NCBI RefSeq assembly: GCF_900090265.1
Contig: NZ_LT607752.1
Span: 620,001 to 684,000 of the forward strand
From: Micromonospora rifamycinica
GTDB taxonomy: Bacteria > Actinomycetota > Actinomycetes > Mycobacteriales > Micromonosporaceae
Direction: 5' to 3'
DNA length: 64,000 nt
The translations under genes were made by a program, and so were the position numbers. Within the stretch, counting starts at the first letter, position 1; the number at the start of each line of letters is the position of its first letter. This document shows, one piece after another, positions 18,452 to 26,059 of the stretch. Under the pieces are notes generated by a model. It did not search any database. It was not told where the DNA came from and was given only the letters and a program-made list of their open reading frames with translations.

Positions 18452-20286
18452 GACCACAACCCGGGGTCGGCGGGCCGGTCGTGCTTGGCGTACTCGGCGG
18501 CGACCGCGTCGAGCACGTGCCGCATCCCGACCGGGTGACCCTCCCCGGTGGCGACCAGCGCGGCGCGCAGCGCGACGGTGTGGATGTCCCCGCCGGTGAG
18601 GTCCAGCGCGGCGAGGCGGGGCAGGTCCAGCTCGACCGTGGCGACCCCGGCCGGGAAGGCCCGCCGCCACAGGTCGGCCCGCTCGACGGGGCCGGGGTGC
18701 CCGAACGGGACCACCACCCGCAGCCGGCGCAGGAACGCCGGGTCGATGGCGGTCCGCATGTTGGTGGTCAGCACCGCCACGCCCCGGTACTGCTCCATCC
18801 GTTGCAGCAGGTACGACACCTCGATGTTGGCGTACCGGTCGTGGCTGTCACGCACCTCCGAGCGGCGGCCGAACAGGGCGTCGGCCTCGTCGAACAGCAG
18901 CACCGTGCCGCCGCGTTCGGCAGCGTCGAAGATCCGCCGCAGCTGCTTCTCGGTCTCGCCGATCCACTTGCTCACCACGGTCGCCAGGTCCACCCGGTGC
19001 AGGTCCAGCCCGAGCACGCCGGCGACCACCTCGGCGGCGAGGGTCTTGCCGGTGCCGCTGGGCCCGGCGAACAGCGCGGCCACCCCGAGGCCCCGACCGG
19101 TCCGACCGGCGAAGCCCTGCTCGGCCAGCAGCGCCCGGCCGGCCGCGGCGGCGGTCAACTGACGCAGCTGGGCCAGCGCCGGGGCGGGCAGCACCAGGTC
19201 GTCCCACCCGGCCCGCACGTCGATCCGCTCGGCCAACCCGTCCAGGTCCCGCCGGACCCGCTCGCGGACCAGCCCCCGGGCCAGCGTCACCGGGTCGCCG
19301 GCCGGGCCGGGGGCGGCGGCGTCCAGGATCTCCCGGTGCGCCAGGTCGAACTCCCGGGCCAGCACGGCGGCGGCCTGCCCGGTGCGGCCGGGCAGCAGCT
19401 CCCGCCAGAGCGCCCGCTGCTCGGCCCGGGTCGGCCGGTCCACCGTCGGCCCGGGGGTCACCCCGTCGAGGGCGACGGCGCGGGGCGTGCAGACCACCAC
19501 GTCACCGACGAGCCGGGCCAGCAGCTGCGCCACGGCGGCGCCCACCTCGGGCGGTTCGTCGCCGGTCAGCTCGACGACCAGCACCGGGTCGGCGAGCACC
19601 ACCTCGCGGTTCCACAGCCGGGCGAAGGCGTCCCGGTCGGTCACCGCGCGGGGCAGGTCGGCGGCGGCCACCCGGTGCCCGGCCCGGCCCACCGTCGCGC
19701 AGGCCGCCGCCAGCACGTCGACCCTGTCGGCGTGGTCCGGGCCGCAGACCCGCAGCGGGTGCCGCCCGGCCTGCCAGGCGGCGCAGAGCTGCTGCGCGGC
19801 GCGGCGGCGGCTGGCCGGCAGCACGGCCGGCGGCGGGGGCAACGCCACCAGGTAGGGCCGCAACCGTTCGTCGAGCCGCCCGACGCCGCGCAGCTCGTGC
19901 AGGATCCGTTCGTCGACCCGGATCGGGGCGTGCGGCAACGGCCCCTCACCCAGCTCCACGAGCCGGGCCGCGCGCAGCGGGCGGTCGGCGGCCAGGGCGT
20001 CCCAGTGCCCGCCGGGCAGGGCGTCCAGGCACCAGGCGAAGGTGGCCGGCCGTTCCAGCAGGCCCAGCTCACCGGCGACCGAGGCGACCAGCACGTCGCG
20101 TTCGAAGGCGGTCAGCCCGAACCCGGTGGCGATCCGGCCCAGCGCCGCCCCGTCGGCCCGGTGCCCGGGTGCCGGTTCGCCCTTGAGGAGCAGCTGGATC
20201 CGGTCCACCTCGGCGGCCAGCCCGTCGTCGTGCCCGGTGGCCGGCGGTGGGGCGGGCCAGCGGGCGGCCGGGCGCGGGGCGGGCAT
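18448..20286 (-). CDS. AAA+ ATPase of the eCIS (Afp15/Pvc15-like)
   Basis: About 612 aa. The Walker A motif GPSGTGKT is near residues 405-413, Walker B LLFDEADA near 462-469, followed by sensor-1 VLTTNMR and an arginine-finger-like FLRRLR. The N-terminal ~300 residues are a helical region typical of eCIS ATPases (AFERDVLVASVAGELGLLE). The ATPase acts in the cytoplasm, probably in particle assembly or loading. Two starts are possible: ATG 20286 (used) or GTG 20289, which would give the same 4-nt GTGA overlap seen elsewhere in the operon. It lies between the Pvc16-like gene and the giant gene, as in Afp/PVC loci. Confidence 0.92.
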   Translation of the reverse strand: MPAPRPAARWPAPPPATGHDDGLAAEVDRIQLLLKGEPAPGHRADGAALGRIATGFGLTAFERDVLVASVAGELGLLERPATFAWCLDALPGGHWDALAADRPLRAARLVELGEGPLPHAPIRVDERILHELRGVGRLDERLRPYLVALPPPPAVLPASRRRAAQQLCAAWQAGRHPLRVCGPDHADRVDVLAAACATVGRAGHRVAAADLPRAVTDRDAFARLWNREVVLADPVLVVELTGDEPPEVGAAVAQLLARLVGDVVVCTPRAVALDGVTPGPTVDRPTRAEQRALWRELLPGRTGQAAAVLAREFDLAHREILDAAAPGPAGDPVTLARGLVRERVRRDLDGLAERIDVRAGWDDLVLPAPALAQLRQLTAAAAGRALLAEQGFAGRTGRGLGVAALFAGPSGTGKTLAAEVVAGVLGLDLHRVDLATVVSKWIGETEKQLRRIFDAAERGGTVLLFDEADALFGRRSEVRDSHDRYANIEVSYLLQRMEQYRGVAVLTTNMRTAIDPAFLRRLRVVVPFGHPGPVERADLWRRAFPAGVATVELDLPRLAALDLTGGDIHTVALRAALVATGEGHPVGMRHVLDAVAAEYAKHDRPADPGLWS

Positions 20287-21572
20287 CACAGCACCACGGC
20301 GGGGCCGTCGTACCGGCCGGTCGGGTCGGCGTGCAGCGGACTGTCCACCCCGTCCACCCGCAACCGGGCCAGGTAGGTGCCGGCGGGCAGGTCCTGGAAG
20401 GCGAAGCCGATCCGCCCGGTGCGCTGCCCACCGGGCGGCACCCCGTTGTCGGCGGGCGCGGCGAGCACCGTGCCACCCGCCCCGGTCAGTCCGAGGGTGA
20501 CCTGCTGGCCGACCTCGACCTCGGGGACCACGTCGACGGTGACCGTGCCGGTGCGCAGCAGCACCCCGTCGACCGTCCGGCTGGCGGCGACCACCACGTC
20601 GCCGGGGGCGACGGCGATGGTCGGGCGGTAGCTGACCGGCACCGCGTCGGAGCTGATCGCCGGCCGGGGCGTGGGCGGGTCACCGAGCGCCACCGAGTGG
20701 GTGACGACCAGACCACGGATCCCGGCCGCGACGGGCCGGTCGAAGGCGGACAGCGGCAACCGCAACTCGCCGGCCGAGGCGGTGACGGGGCTGGCCGAGG
20801 CGGTCCCGATCCGGACCCGGACGTCCGGCCCGGCCAGGTTGCGGCCGGTCACCACCAGGGTCGCGCCCGCCGTGACCGGGGTGCCGGTCGGCCCGTCGGC
20901 CCGGACCAGGTCGACCTCGGGGCCGTCGACGTCGACGGTGCCGGCGGTGACCGCACGCACCGGCAGGGGCTCCCGGGCACCACGCAGCGGGTCGATCAGC
21001 ACCACCGACACGTCGAAGAAGACGCTGCTGCGGTACGGCGCGCTGAACGCCGACCAGAGCCGGAAGCTCTCCTCCCCGCCGGGGCTGTTGGTGACGCTGA
21101 CCCGCAGCAGTTCGACCTGCTCGGCGAGGCGGGAGTCGGCGACCGCGGCGGGTAGCGTCGGGTCGGGCGGGTCGGGGGCGAGCGACCGGCGGATCGCCGC
21201 CCGGGTGAGCACCGGCGTCTCGTGCAGCATCGCCAGCAGGTGACCGAGCAGGATCTCCCCGGTCAACGGGTCGTGACCGTAGACGCTGGCCACGTAGTGC
21301 AGGTCGACGCCGAGCGGCGGCGCGGCGACGTCGTCCCCACCGGTGCTGCGCGGCGGCGGGCCGAGGTTGGCCCAGGTCGGGTTCCGGGTCACCCGGCTCA
21401 GGAACAGGTTGACCTGGTTGCCCTCCTGGTTGCCGACGGTGACCCGGTCCGGTGGGCCGGCGGAGACGGAGACCCCGCCGACCGCCGACGAGGCACCGGT
21501 GGCCCGCAGGTACGCCATCAGCTGCCCGCGCAGCACGGCGGTGACGGCGGCCAGGGCGTACCCGGTGCTCAT
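20286..21572 (-). CDS. DUF4255/Pvc16 N-terminal-like tube cap protein
   Basis: 428 aa, ATG at 21572 overlapping the previous stop. Residues ~1-200 follow the DUF4255 (Pvc16 N-terminal) pattern: ALAAVTAVLRGQLM, EGNQVNLFLSRVTRNPTW, PLGVDLHYVASVYGHDPL, LLGHLLAMLHETPVLTRAAI. In Afp/PVC this protein caps the distal end of tube and sheath and terminates assembly. The C-terminal ~200 residues hold two IPT/Ig-like beta-sandwich segments (GATLVVTGRNLAGPDVRVRI). The extension is longer than in Afp16, and its role is unknown. Confidence 0.85.
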   Translation of the reverse strand: MSTGYALAAVTAVLRGQLMAYLRATGASSAVGGVSVSAGPPDRVTVGNQEGNQVNLFLSRVTRNPTWANLGPPPRSTGGDDVAAPPLGVDLHYVASVYGHDPLTGEILLGHLLAMLHETPVLTRAAIRRSLAPDPPDPTLPAAVADSRLAEQVELLRVSVTNSPGGEESFRLWSAFSAPYRSSVFFDVSVVLIDPLRGAREPLPVRAVTAGTVDVDGPEVDLVRADGPTGTPVTAGATLVVTGRNLAGPDVRVRIGTASASPVTASAGELRLPLSAFDRPVAAGIRGLVVTHSVALGDPPTPRPAISSDAVPVSYRPTIAVAPGDVVVAASRTVDGVLLRTGTVTVDVVPEVEVGQQVTLGLTGAGGTVLAAPADNGVPPGGQRTGRIGFAFQDLPAGTYLARLRVDGVDSPLHADPTGRYDGPAVVL

Positions 21573-22399
21573 CGGGTCGCCCCCGGCCCGCGCAGGTACG
21601 ACTCCAGCTCCGGAGCCGGCCCCGGGGCGACGGTGGGGGTGGTGGCGGCGACCGGCACGGCGGTCGTCGGGGACCGCCGGTCGCCGGTGAGGCGTACCTC
21701 TATCCGGTCGATGTGCACGTGCACGGTGACCGGATCCGGGGTCCGGGCGGTGGCCCGGGTGACCGGGGGACGGTATCCGGGTGGGGCGGGCGGCCCGGGG
21801 GGCGGCACGGTGCCGACGAGCACCGGCGCGACGGCCGGCGGCGGGACGACGGGGTGCGGGTCGGGGGTGCGGGCCGGCGGCCGGTCCGGGTCGTCCCGGC
21901 GGGGCGGCTGCGGTGGCCGGTCCGCGGTGGCCGGGACGGTCGGCGGTCGGGGCGGGGTGGCCCGGCCCGGCGGCGCGGTGGCGGGGGGCACCCAGGCGGG
22001 AGGGGGAGGGGGCGTGGGTGCTGGCGGGTGGGTCGCCGTCGGTGGGGTCGGCGCGGCGGCCGGGCGGTCCGGCCCTAGGTCATGGTGGGCACGGGGGCCG
22101 GGCGGCGGGAACGGCGGCGGCGGATCGGCCACCGGCATGTGGGCGGCCGGTGCGGCGGGTGTCCCCGCCGGGGAGGGCGGCGGTGGTACCGCGGCCCGGG
22201 GGCGGGGCGTCGGCGGCTGTTCCGTCGTCTGCGGGACGACCGGCCGGCTGGCCGGCGGGGGCGTCGTCCACTCCTGGTCGTCGGTCACGAAGCCGCCCGC
22301 CTCGGCCGGGTCCGGCTCGAACCGGCCGTGGCCGCGCGGGCGCAGCCGGGGCGCGGTGCCGACGGCCAGCGCCGCCAGGGCGGCCAGGTAGCCGGTCAC
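21569..22399 (-). CDS. Pro-rich hypothetical eCIS operon protein
   Basis: 276 aa from the GTG at 22399 (GTGA overlap); the longer open frame upstream is a shadow. A short N-terminal hydrophobic segment (GYLAALAALAVGTAP) is followed by ~170 residues of extreme Pro/Thr/Ala-rich low complexity and a folded-looking C-terminus (VTVHVHIDRIEVRLTG). I recognise no family, although a Pro-rich protein at this point fits other actinobacterial eCIS loci. The C-terminal tail may be the functional part. The low-complexity region makes homology weak. Confidence 0.7.
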   Translation of the reverse strand: MTGYLAALAALAVGTAPRLRPRGHGRFEPDPAEAGGFVTDDQEWTTPPPASRPVVPQTTEQPPTPRPRAAVPPPPSPAGTPAAPAAHMPVADPPPPFPPPGPRAHHDLGPDRPAAAPTPPTATHPPAPTPPPPPAWVPPATAPPGRATPPRPPTVPATADRPPQPPRRDDPDRPPARTPDPHPVVPPPAVAPVLVGTVPPPGPPAPPGYRPPVTRATARTPDPVTVHVHIDRIEVRLTGDRRSPTTAVPVAATTPTVAPGPAPELESYLRGPGATR

Positions 22400-23115
22400 G
22401 GCACCCGCTCCAGGTACGCGGCCCGCCGGTGCGGACCCAGCCCCAGCACCTCCGCCTCCGACCAGCCGTAGGCCCGGGCGAGCCGGTGCACCTCGTCGAG
22501 CAGCCGGCGGACCCGGGTGTCGGCCGCCTGCCACGCCCAGGCCGGCACGTCCAGCAGCGCCTCGGTGGTGCCGGCACAGCCCGGACAGGTCAGCGCGACC
22601 GCGACGACGCCGAGCGGGTCGCGGTCGGCCAGCGCGGCGGACACCGCCGGCAGCGCGGCGGCCGGGTCGGTCAGCGGCGGGGTGGCGTCGAGCAGGCAGG
22701 CGTCGAACAGCCACCGTTCGGCCGTCGCCGCGTCGCCGGCCCGCGCCGCCCCGGCCAGGTCGGCGGTGGTCGGCAGCCGCAGGGTGAGCAGATGCCCCTG
22801 CCAGCTCAGGGTGAACGACCGGCCGGCGCGCTCCGGCGCGGCGGCCCGGTCGGGCGCGGCGGCCAGCAGGTCGGCGACGGTGAGGGTCACCTCCAGACGC
22901 TCCGCGCAGGACGGGCAGTCCACGGTGGCCGCCACCCGGCCGCCCGCCCAGCCGCCGGCCACGGCCAGCAGCAGCGCCGTCACCTCACCCACCGGCAGCC
23001 GGTCGGCGTCGGCCCGGCCGAGCAGCGACAGCCCCCGGACGCCGTCGGGCTGCTCCAGCGCCAGGTCCCAGGCGTGGACCAGCTCCACCTCGGTCAGCGG
23101 CGGCCCCGCGCTCAC
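22396..23115 (-). CDS. T4-family baseplate hub assembly chaperone-like protein (two CxxC pairs)
   Basis: 239 aa from the GTG at 23115, overlapping the tube stop as GTGA. Pattern LTEVELVHAWDLALEQ, LPVGEVTALLLAV, then CPSCAERLEVTLTV and later CPGCAGTTEALLDVP: two CPxC pairs ~120 residues apart suggest a zinc-binding site. This matches the eCIS proteins annotated as T4 gp26/gp51-like hub assembly chaperones, which lie beside the tail tube gene. The call is by pattern and position; the role would be in baseplate or hub assembly in the cytoplasm, not in the final particle. Confidence 0.7.
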   Translation of the reverse strand: MSAGPPLTEVELVHAWDLALEQPDGVRGLSLLGRADADRLPVGEVTALLLAVAGGWAGGRVAATVDCPSCAERLEVTLTVADLLAAAPDRAAAPERAGRSFTLSWQGHLLTLRLPTTADLAGAARAGDAATAERWLFDACLLDATPPLTDPAAALPAVSAALADRDPLGVVAVALTCPGCAGTTEALLDVPAWAWQAADTRVRRLLDEVHRLARAYGWSEAEVLGLGPHRRAAYLERVP

Positions 23116-23630
23116 GACCCGAGCCGGGGTTCGGCCGGCTCGGGCACCGCCTCGTCGCGTTCCCAACCCTCGTTCTCCAGTTTGAGATGCTCGATCGCCA
23201 CCGCGTTGGCGTTGGCGTCCAGCTCCGGCAGCGCCTGGTACTCCGAGACCCAGCAGCGGAACAGCCGGTACGACAGCGCGACCTGACCGGCCTCGTTGAG
23301 CAGCTCGATGGTGATGTCCCGGCGGAAGTCGGCCAGCGACACCTCCGACCCGGGCCCGGCGTTCAGCGCCCAGATCCGGCCCGCCCACTGGGCGAACTCG
23401 GCGTCGTGGGTCAGCCCCCGTTCCAGGGTGACCGCCTCGAACTCGGTGCGCCCCGGCGACTTGTGACTGGTCGAGGCGTTGCCGCCGTCGCGGTGCTTGA
23501 CCACCTCGGTGGTCCGCTTCAACGCGCTGACCTTGCTGACCCCGGCCACGTAGCGGCCGTCCCACCTCACCCGGAACTTGAAGTTCTTGTACGGGTCGAA
23601 GCGCGTCGGGTTGACCGCGAACTGCACCAT
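23112..23630 (-). CDS. Tail tube protein (T4 gp19-like)
   Basis: 172 aa, ATG at 23630 with GAGAGGTG upstream. DPYKNFKFRVRWDGRYVAGV followed by SALKRTTEVVKHRDGG is the classic start of the gp19/Afp1/Pvc1 tube family, and SYRLFRCWVSEYQALPELDA and VAIEHLKLENEGWERD are the conserved C-terminal strands. This protein polymerises into the inner tube that is driven out by sheath contraction. Only one tube gene is present. It starts 12 nt after the sheath stop, consistent with high co-expression of the two main structural proteins. Confidence 0.93.
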   Translation of the reverse strand: MVQFAVNPTRFDPYKNFKFRVRWDGRYVAGVSKVSALKRTTEVVKHRDGGNASTSHKSPGRTEFEAVTLERGLTHDAEFAQWAGRIWALNAGPGSEVSLADFRRDITIELLNEAGQVALSYRLFRCWVSEYQALPELDANANAVAIEHLKLENEGWERDEAVPEPAEPRLGS

Positions 23631-23642
23631 GACTCACACCTC

Positions 23643-25658
23643 TCAGGACGGACTCTGGCCGGCGAGCTGCTGGATCCGCACGATCACGAACTCGGCGGGT
23701 TTGAGCGGGGCGAACCCGACGACCACGTTGACCACACCGCGGTCCCGGTCGTCGCTGGTGGTGGTATCCGCGTCGCACCGCACCAGGTACGCCTCGCGCG
23801 GCGTGCGCCCGGCGAACGCGCCCTTGCGGAACAGGTCCTGCATGAACGACGTCAGGTTCAGCCTTAGCTGCGACCACAGCGGCTCGTCGTTCGGCTCGAA
23901 GACGGCCCACTGGGTGCCCCGGAAGACGCTCTCCTCGATGTACAGCGCGAGCCGCCGCACCGGGGTGTACTTCCACTGGCTGGCCAGCACGTCCGCGCCG
24001 GCCGTGGTGCGGGCGCCCCAGTTGACCGTGCCGATCACCGGGAAGGTGCGCAGACAGTTGAGCCCCAACGGGTTGAGCACCCCGTTCTCGGCGTCGGTCA
24101 GCGGATACACCAGGCTGGTCACCCCGCGCAGCTGCGCCTCGGTGCCGGCCGGCGCCTTCCACACGCCCCGTTCGGTGTCCTGGCGGGCGTACAGGCCGGC
24201 GAGGGTGCCGCCGGGGGCGACGGTACGGGGCCGGAACCCGTCGGTGGGGTCGGGGACGCGCAGCCGGGGGAAGTGCGCCACCGCGTTGGGCCCCTTGACC
24301 CCGAGCTGGTTGATCCAGTCCAGCGCGCGGTCCGGGTCGTCCACCCCGGGCGGCGGGTCGACCAGCAGGACCGCCCGGCGACGCTCGCAGACGTCGTAGG
24401 CGGCCGACCAGACCGCCTCCGGGTCCAGCCCGGTGTCGACGACCCCGGGGTCACCGGGCCGGGCGCGGGTGGCGTCGGGGATGCAGAGCAGGTTGAACAG
24501 GTCGGTCTTGAGCAGCGCGTAGATGCCGGAGTAGGCCGCCTCGCTGCCGATCAGCGCGGCGGTGCCGGGCAGGGTGGTGCCGTCGGATCCGGTGACCAGG
24601 TCGCCCTGACCGAGCCGCTTGGCGCCCACCGGACTGAACCGGCCCACGTTGGTGGTGGCACCGGACAGACCCAGCAGGGCCGCGCCGTCGGCCACGTCAC
24701 CGGCGGGGGCGACCCCCGCCACGGTGAAGGCGGCGTCCACGGCCGCCGGGGCGACCACCGCGTCCACGTCGCCGAGCAGGCGCAGCCCACCGGCGGCGGT
24801 GGGGACCACCCGTACCCGCAGGCCGGCCGCGCCGTCGGCGGCGCCGAGCGCGGTGTTGACCTTCCGTTGCAGCAGCGCGGCCACCCCGGCGGGGGAGGAC
24901 GGCAGCCGTTCGCCCTTCTCCAGCACGGTGACGGTCACCGCGGCGACCGCCGGCACGGTCTTGGTGGGGTCGTTCGGGTCCGGTTTGGTGGGCCGGTCCG
25001 GTTGCACGGTGAGCCGGTAGTTCTTCGCGGCGTCCACCGTGGGCGTACCGAGCGCCGCGCCGACCGTACCGCTGGGCACCGGTCGGCCGGCCCCGGCGGC
25101 CCCGGCCCGCGCCCGGACCAGCGCCGAACCCCGGTCCGGGTCGTTGAGCAGGGCCACCGCGTACGCGGCGCTGGCCGGGTCGGCGGACAGGCCGGTGAAC
25201 CGTTCGGTCTCGCCGGTGGCGGTGTCGGAGACGCTCAGGTTGAACGACTTGGCGTCGGCGGCACCGTCGTGGTCGACGTCGACGAGCAGCCCGCTGCCCC
25301 ACGCGCCGGTGCTCGCCGCGTCCAGCAGCAGCGCGGACTTCGCCCCGGCGCCGATCTTGTCGAGCAGGGTCACCGAGGCGGCCCGGGCGTCGGCCCGGGG
25401 CACCCGCACGACCAGGGCGGCGGACCCGCCGTTGCGGAAGAACTGCTGTACGGCCAGGCTGAGTTCGGAGTCCCGGTCGACCCCGCCGAACCGGCGTTCG
25501 AACTCGCCGAAGGTGTTCACCCGGACGGCACGGTGCTCGGGTCCGGTCCGGACGTACCCCACGAAGGCGGTCACCCCGGTCGCCACCCCGATGGTGGGGC
25601 GGACGGAACTCGCGACTTCCTCGATGTACACGCCGGGATAGCTCGGAGTGACGGGCAT
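23643..25658 (-). CDS. Contractile tail sheath protein
   Basis: 671 aa. The start is the ATG at 25658, preceded by GAGG 7-10 nt upstream and followed by the family N-terminus MPVTPSYPGVYIEEVASSVR; the upstream extension (MRCERRV...) lacks such support. PTIGVATGVTAFVGYV and the C-terminal block ESVFRGTQWAVFEPNDEPLW, LTSFMQDLFRKGAFAG, PAEFVIVRIQQLAGQ are diagnostic of phage/eCIS sheath proteins. The central ~200 residues are a variable Ala/Val-rich insertion probably on the sheath surface. It is the first gene of the minus-strand operon, so the eCIS promoter should be at 25.7-26.0 kb. Confidence 0.95.
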   Translation of the reverse strand: MPVTPSYPGVYIEEVASSVRPTIGVATGVTAFVGYVRTGPEHRAVRVNTFGEFERRFGGVDRDSELSLAVQQFFRNGGSAALVVRVPRADARAASVTLLDKIGAGAKSALLLDAASTGAWGSGLLVDVDHDGAADAKSFNLSVSDTATGETERFTGLSADPASAAYAVALLNDPDRGSALVRARAGAAGAGRPVPSGTVGAALGTPTVDAAKNYRLTVQPDRPTKPDPNDPTKTVPAVAAVTVTVLEKGERLPSSPAGVAALLQRKVNTALGAADGAAGLRVRVVPTAAGGLRLLGDVDAVVAPAAVDAAFTVAGVAPAGDVADGAALLGLSGATTNVGRFSPVGAKRLGQGDLVTGSDGTTLPGTAALIGSEAAYSGIYALLKTDLFNLLCIPDATRARPGDPGVVDTGLDPEAVWSAAYDVCERRRAVLLVDPPPGVDDPDRALDWINQLGVKGPNAVAHFPRLRVPDPTDGFRPRTVAPGGTLAGLYARQDTERGVWKAPAGTEAQLRGVTSLVYPLTDAENGVLNPLGLNCLRTFPVIGTVNWGARTTAGADVLASQWKYTPVRRLALYIEESVFRGTQWAVFEPNDEPLWSQLRLNLTSFMQDLFRKGAFAGRTPREAYLVRCDADTTTSDDRDRGVVNVVVGFAPLKPAEFVIVRIQQLAGQSPS

Positions 25659-26009
25659 GACTACCTCGTCTCGCAGTGGCGGGTCGGCTGATGTCACCCT
25701 CCGCTCACACCGCACCCGCCTCTAGCGGACACCCGACTACGCCGCGTCAACTACCCGACATCCCCGACCACCCTGTCCCGGTCGGACATCGATGCACCGG
25801 ACCGGTCCGGTACCCCGGCTGTCGCGGGTGGCCACGTCGTGAGGTGCCCGCCGACAGCCGCGGTGCCCTCCGCCGACGAGGCAAGCCAATTTCCCCCGGC
25901 CGGGTGGGGCCGTCGTCCACCGCCGCCCGGGAAACGGCCCGTCCGACCTCCGGCCGGCCGTCCGACAGGCCCCCTCTCAGCGTGGCCGCCCGATCCCCAC
26001 CGGACGTGC
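25659..26009. other. Intergenic region holding the presumed eCIS promoter
   Basis: About 350 nt lie between the sheath start and the terminator of the ThuA gene. No convincing coding frame is present. The promoter for the ~25-kb minus-strand eCIS operon must be here, but I see no clear -35/-10 pair. The only supported element is the GAGG ribosome site next to 25660. Confidence 0.5.
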
Positions 26010-26038
26010 GCCCCCGCTGCCGGTCCGACAGCGGGGGC
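26010..26038 (-). terminator. Hairpin terminator behind the ThuA/ricin gene
   Basis: GCCCCCGCTG (26010-26019) pairs perfectly with CAGCGGGGGC (26029-26038) around a 9-nt loop. It begins 22 nt after the stop of the minus-strand gene at 26060 and would insulate the eCIS promoter region. There is no T-run, as is usual for actinomycete terminators. Confidence 0.75.
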
Positions 26039-26059
26039 ACCAGCTGCCCGCCTACCGGG

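Noticed and set aside
1..25658. Prophage.
   Set aside because: No capsid, portal, terminase, integrase or lysis genes; the presence of AAA+ ATPase, Pvc16-like and DUF4157 proteins fits eCIS.
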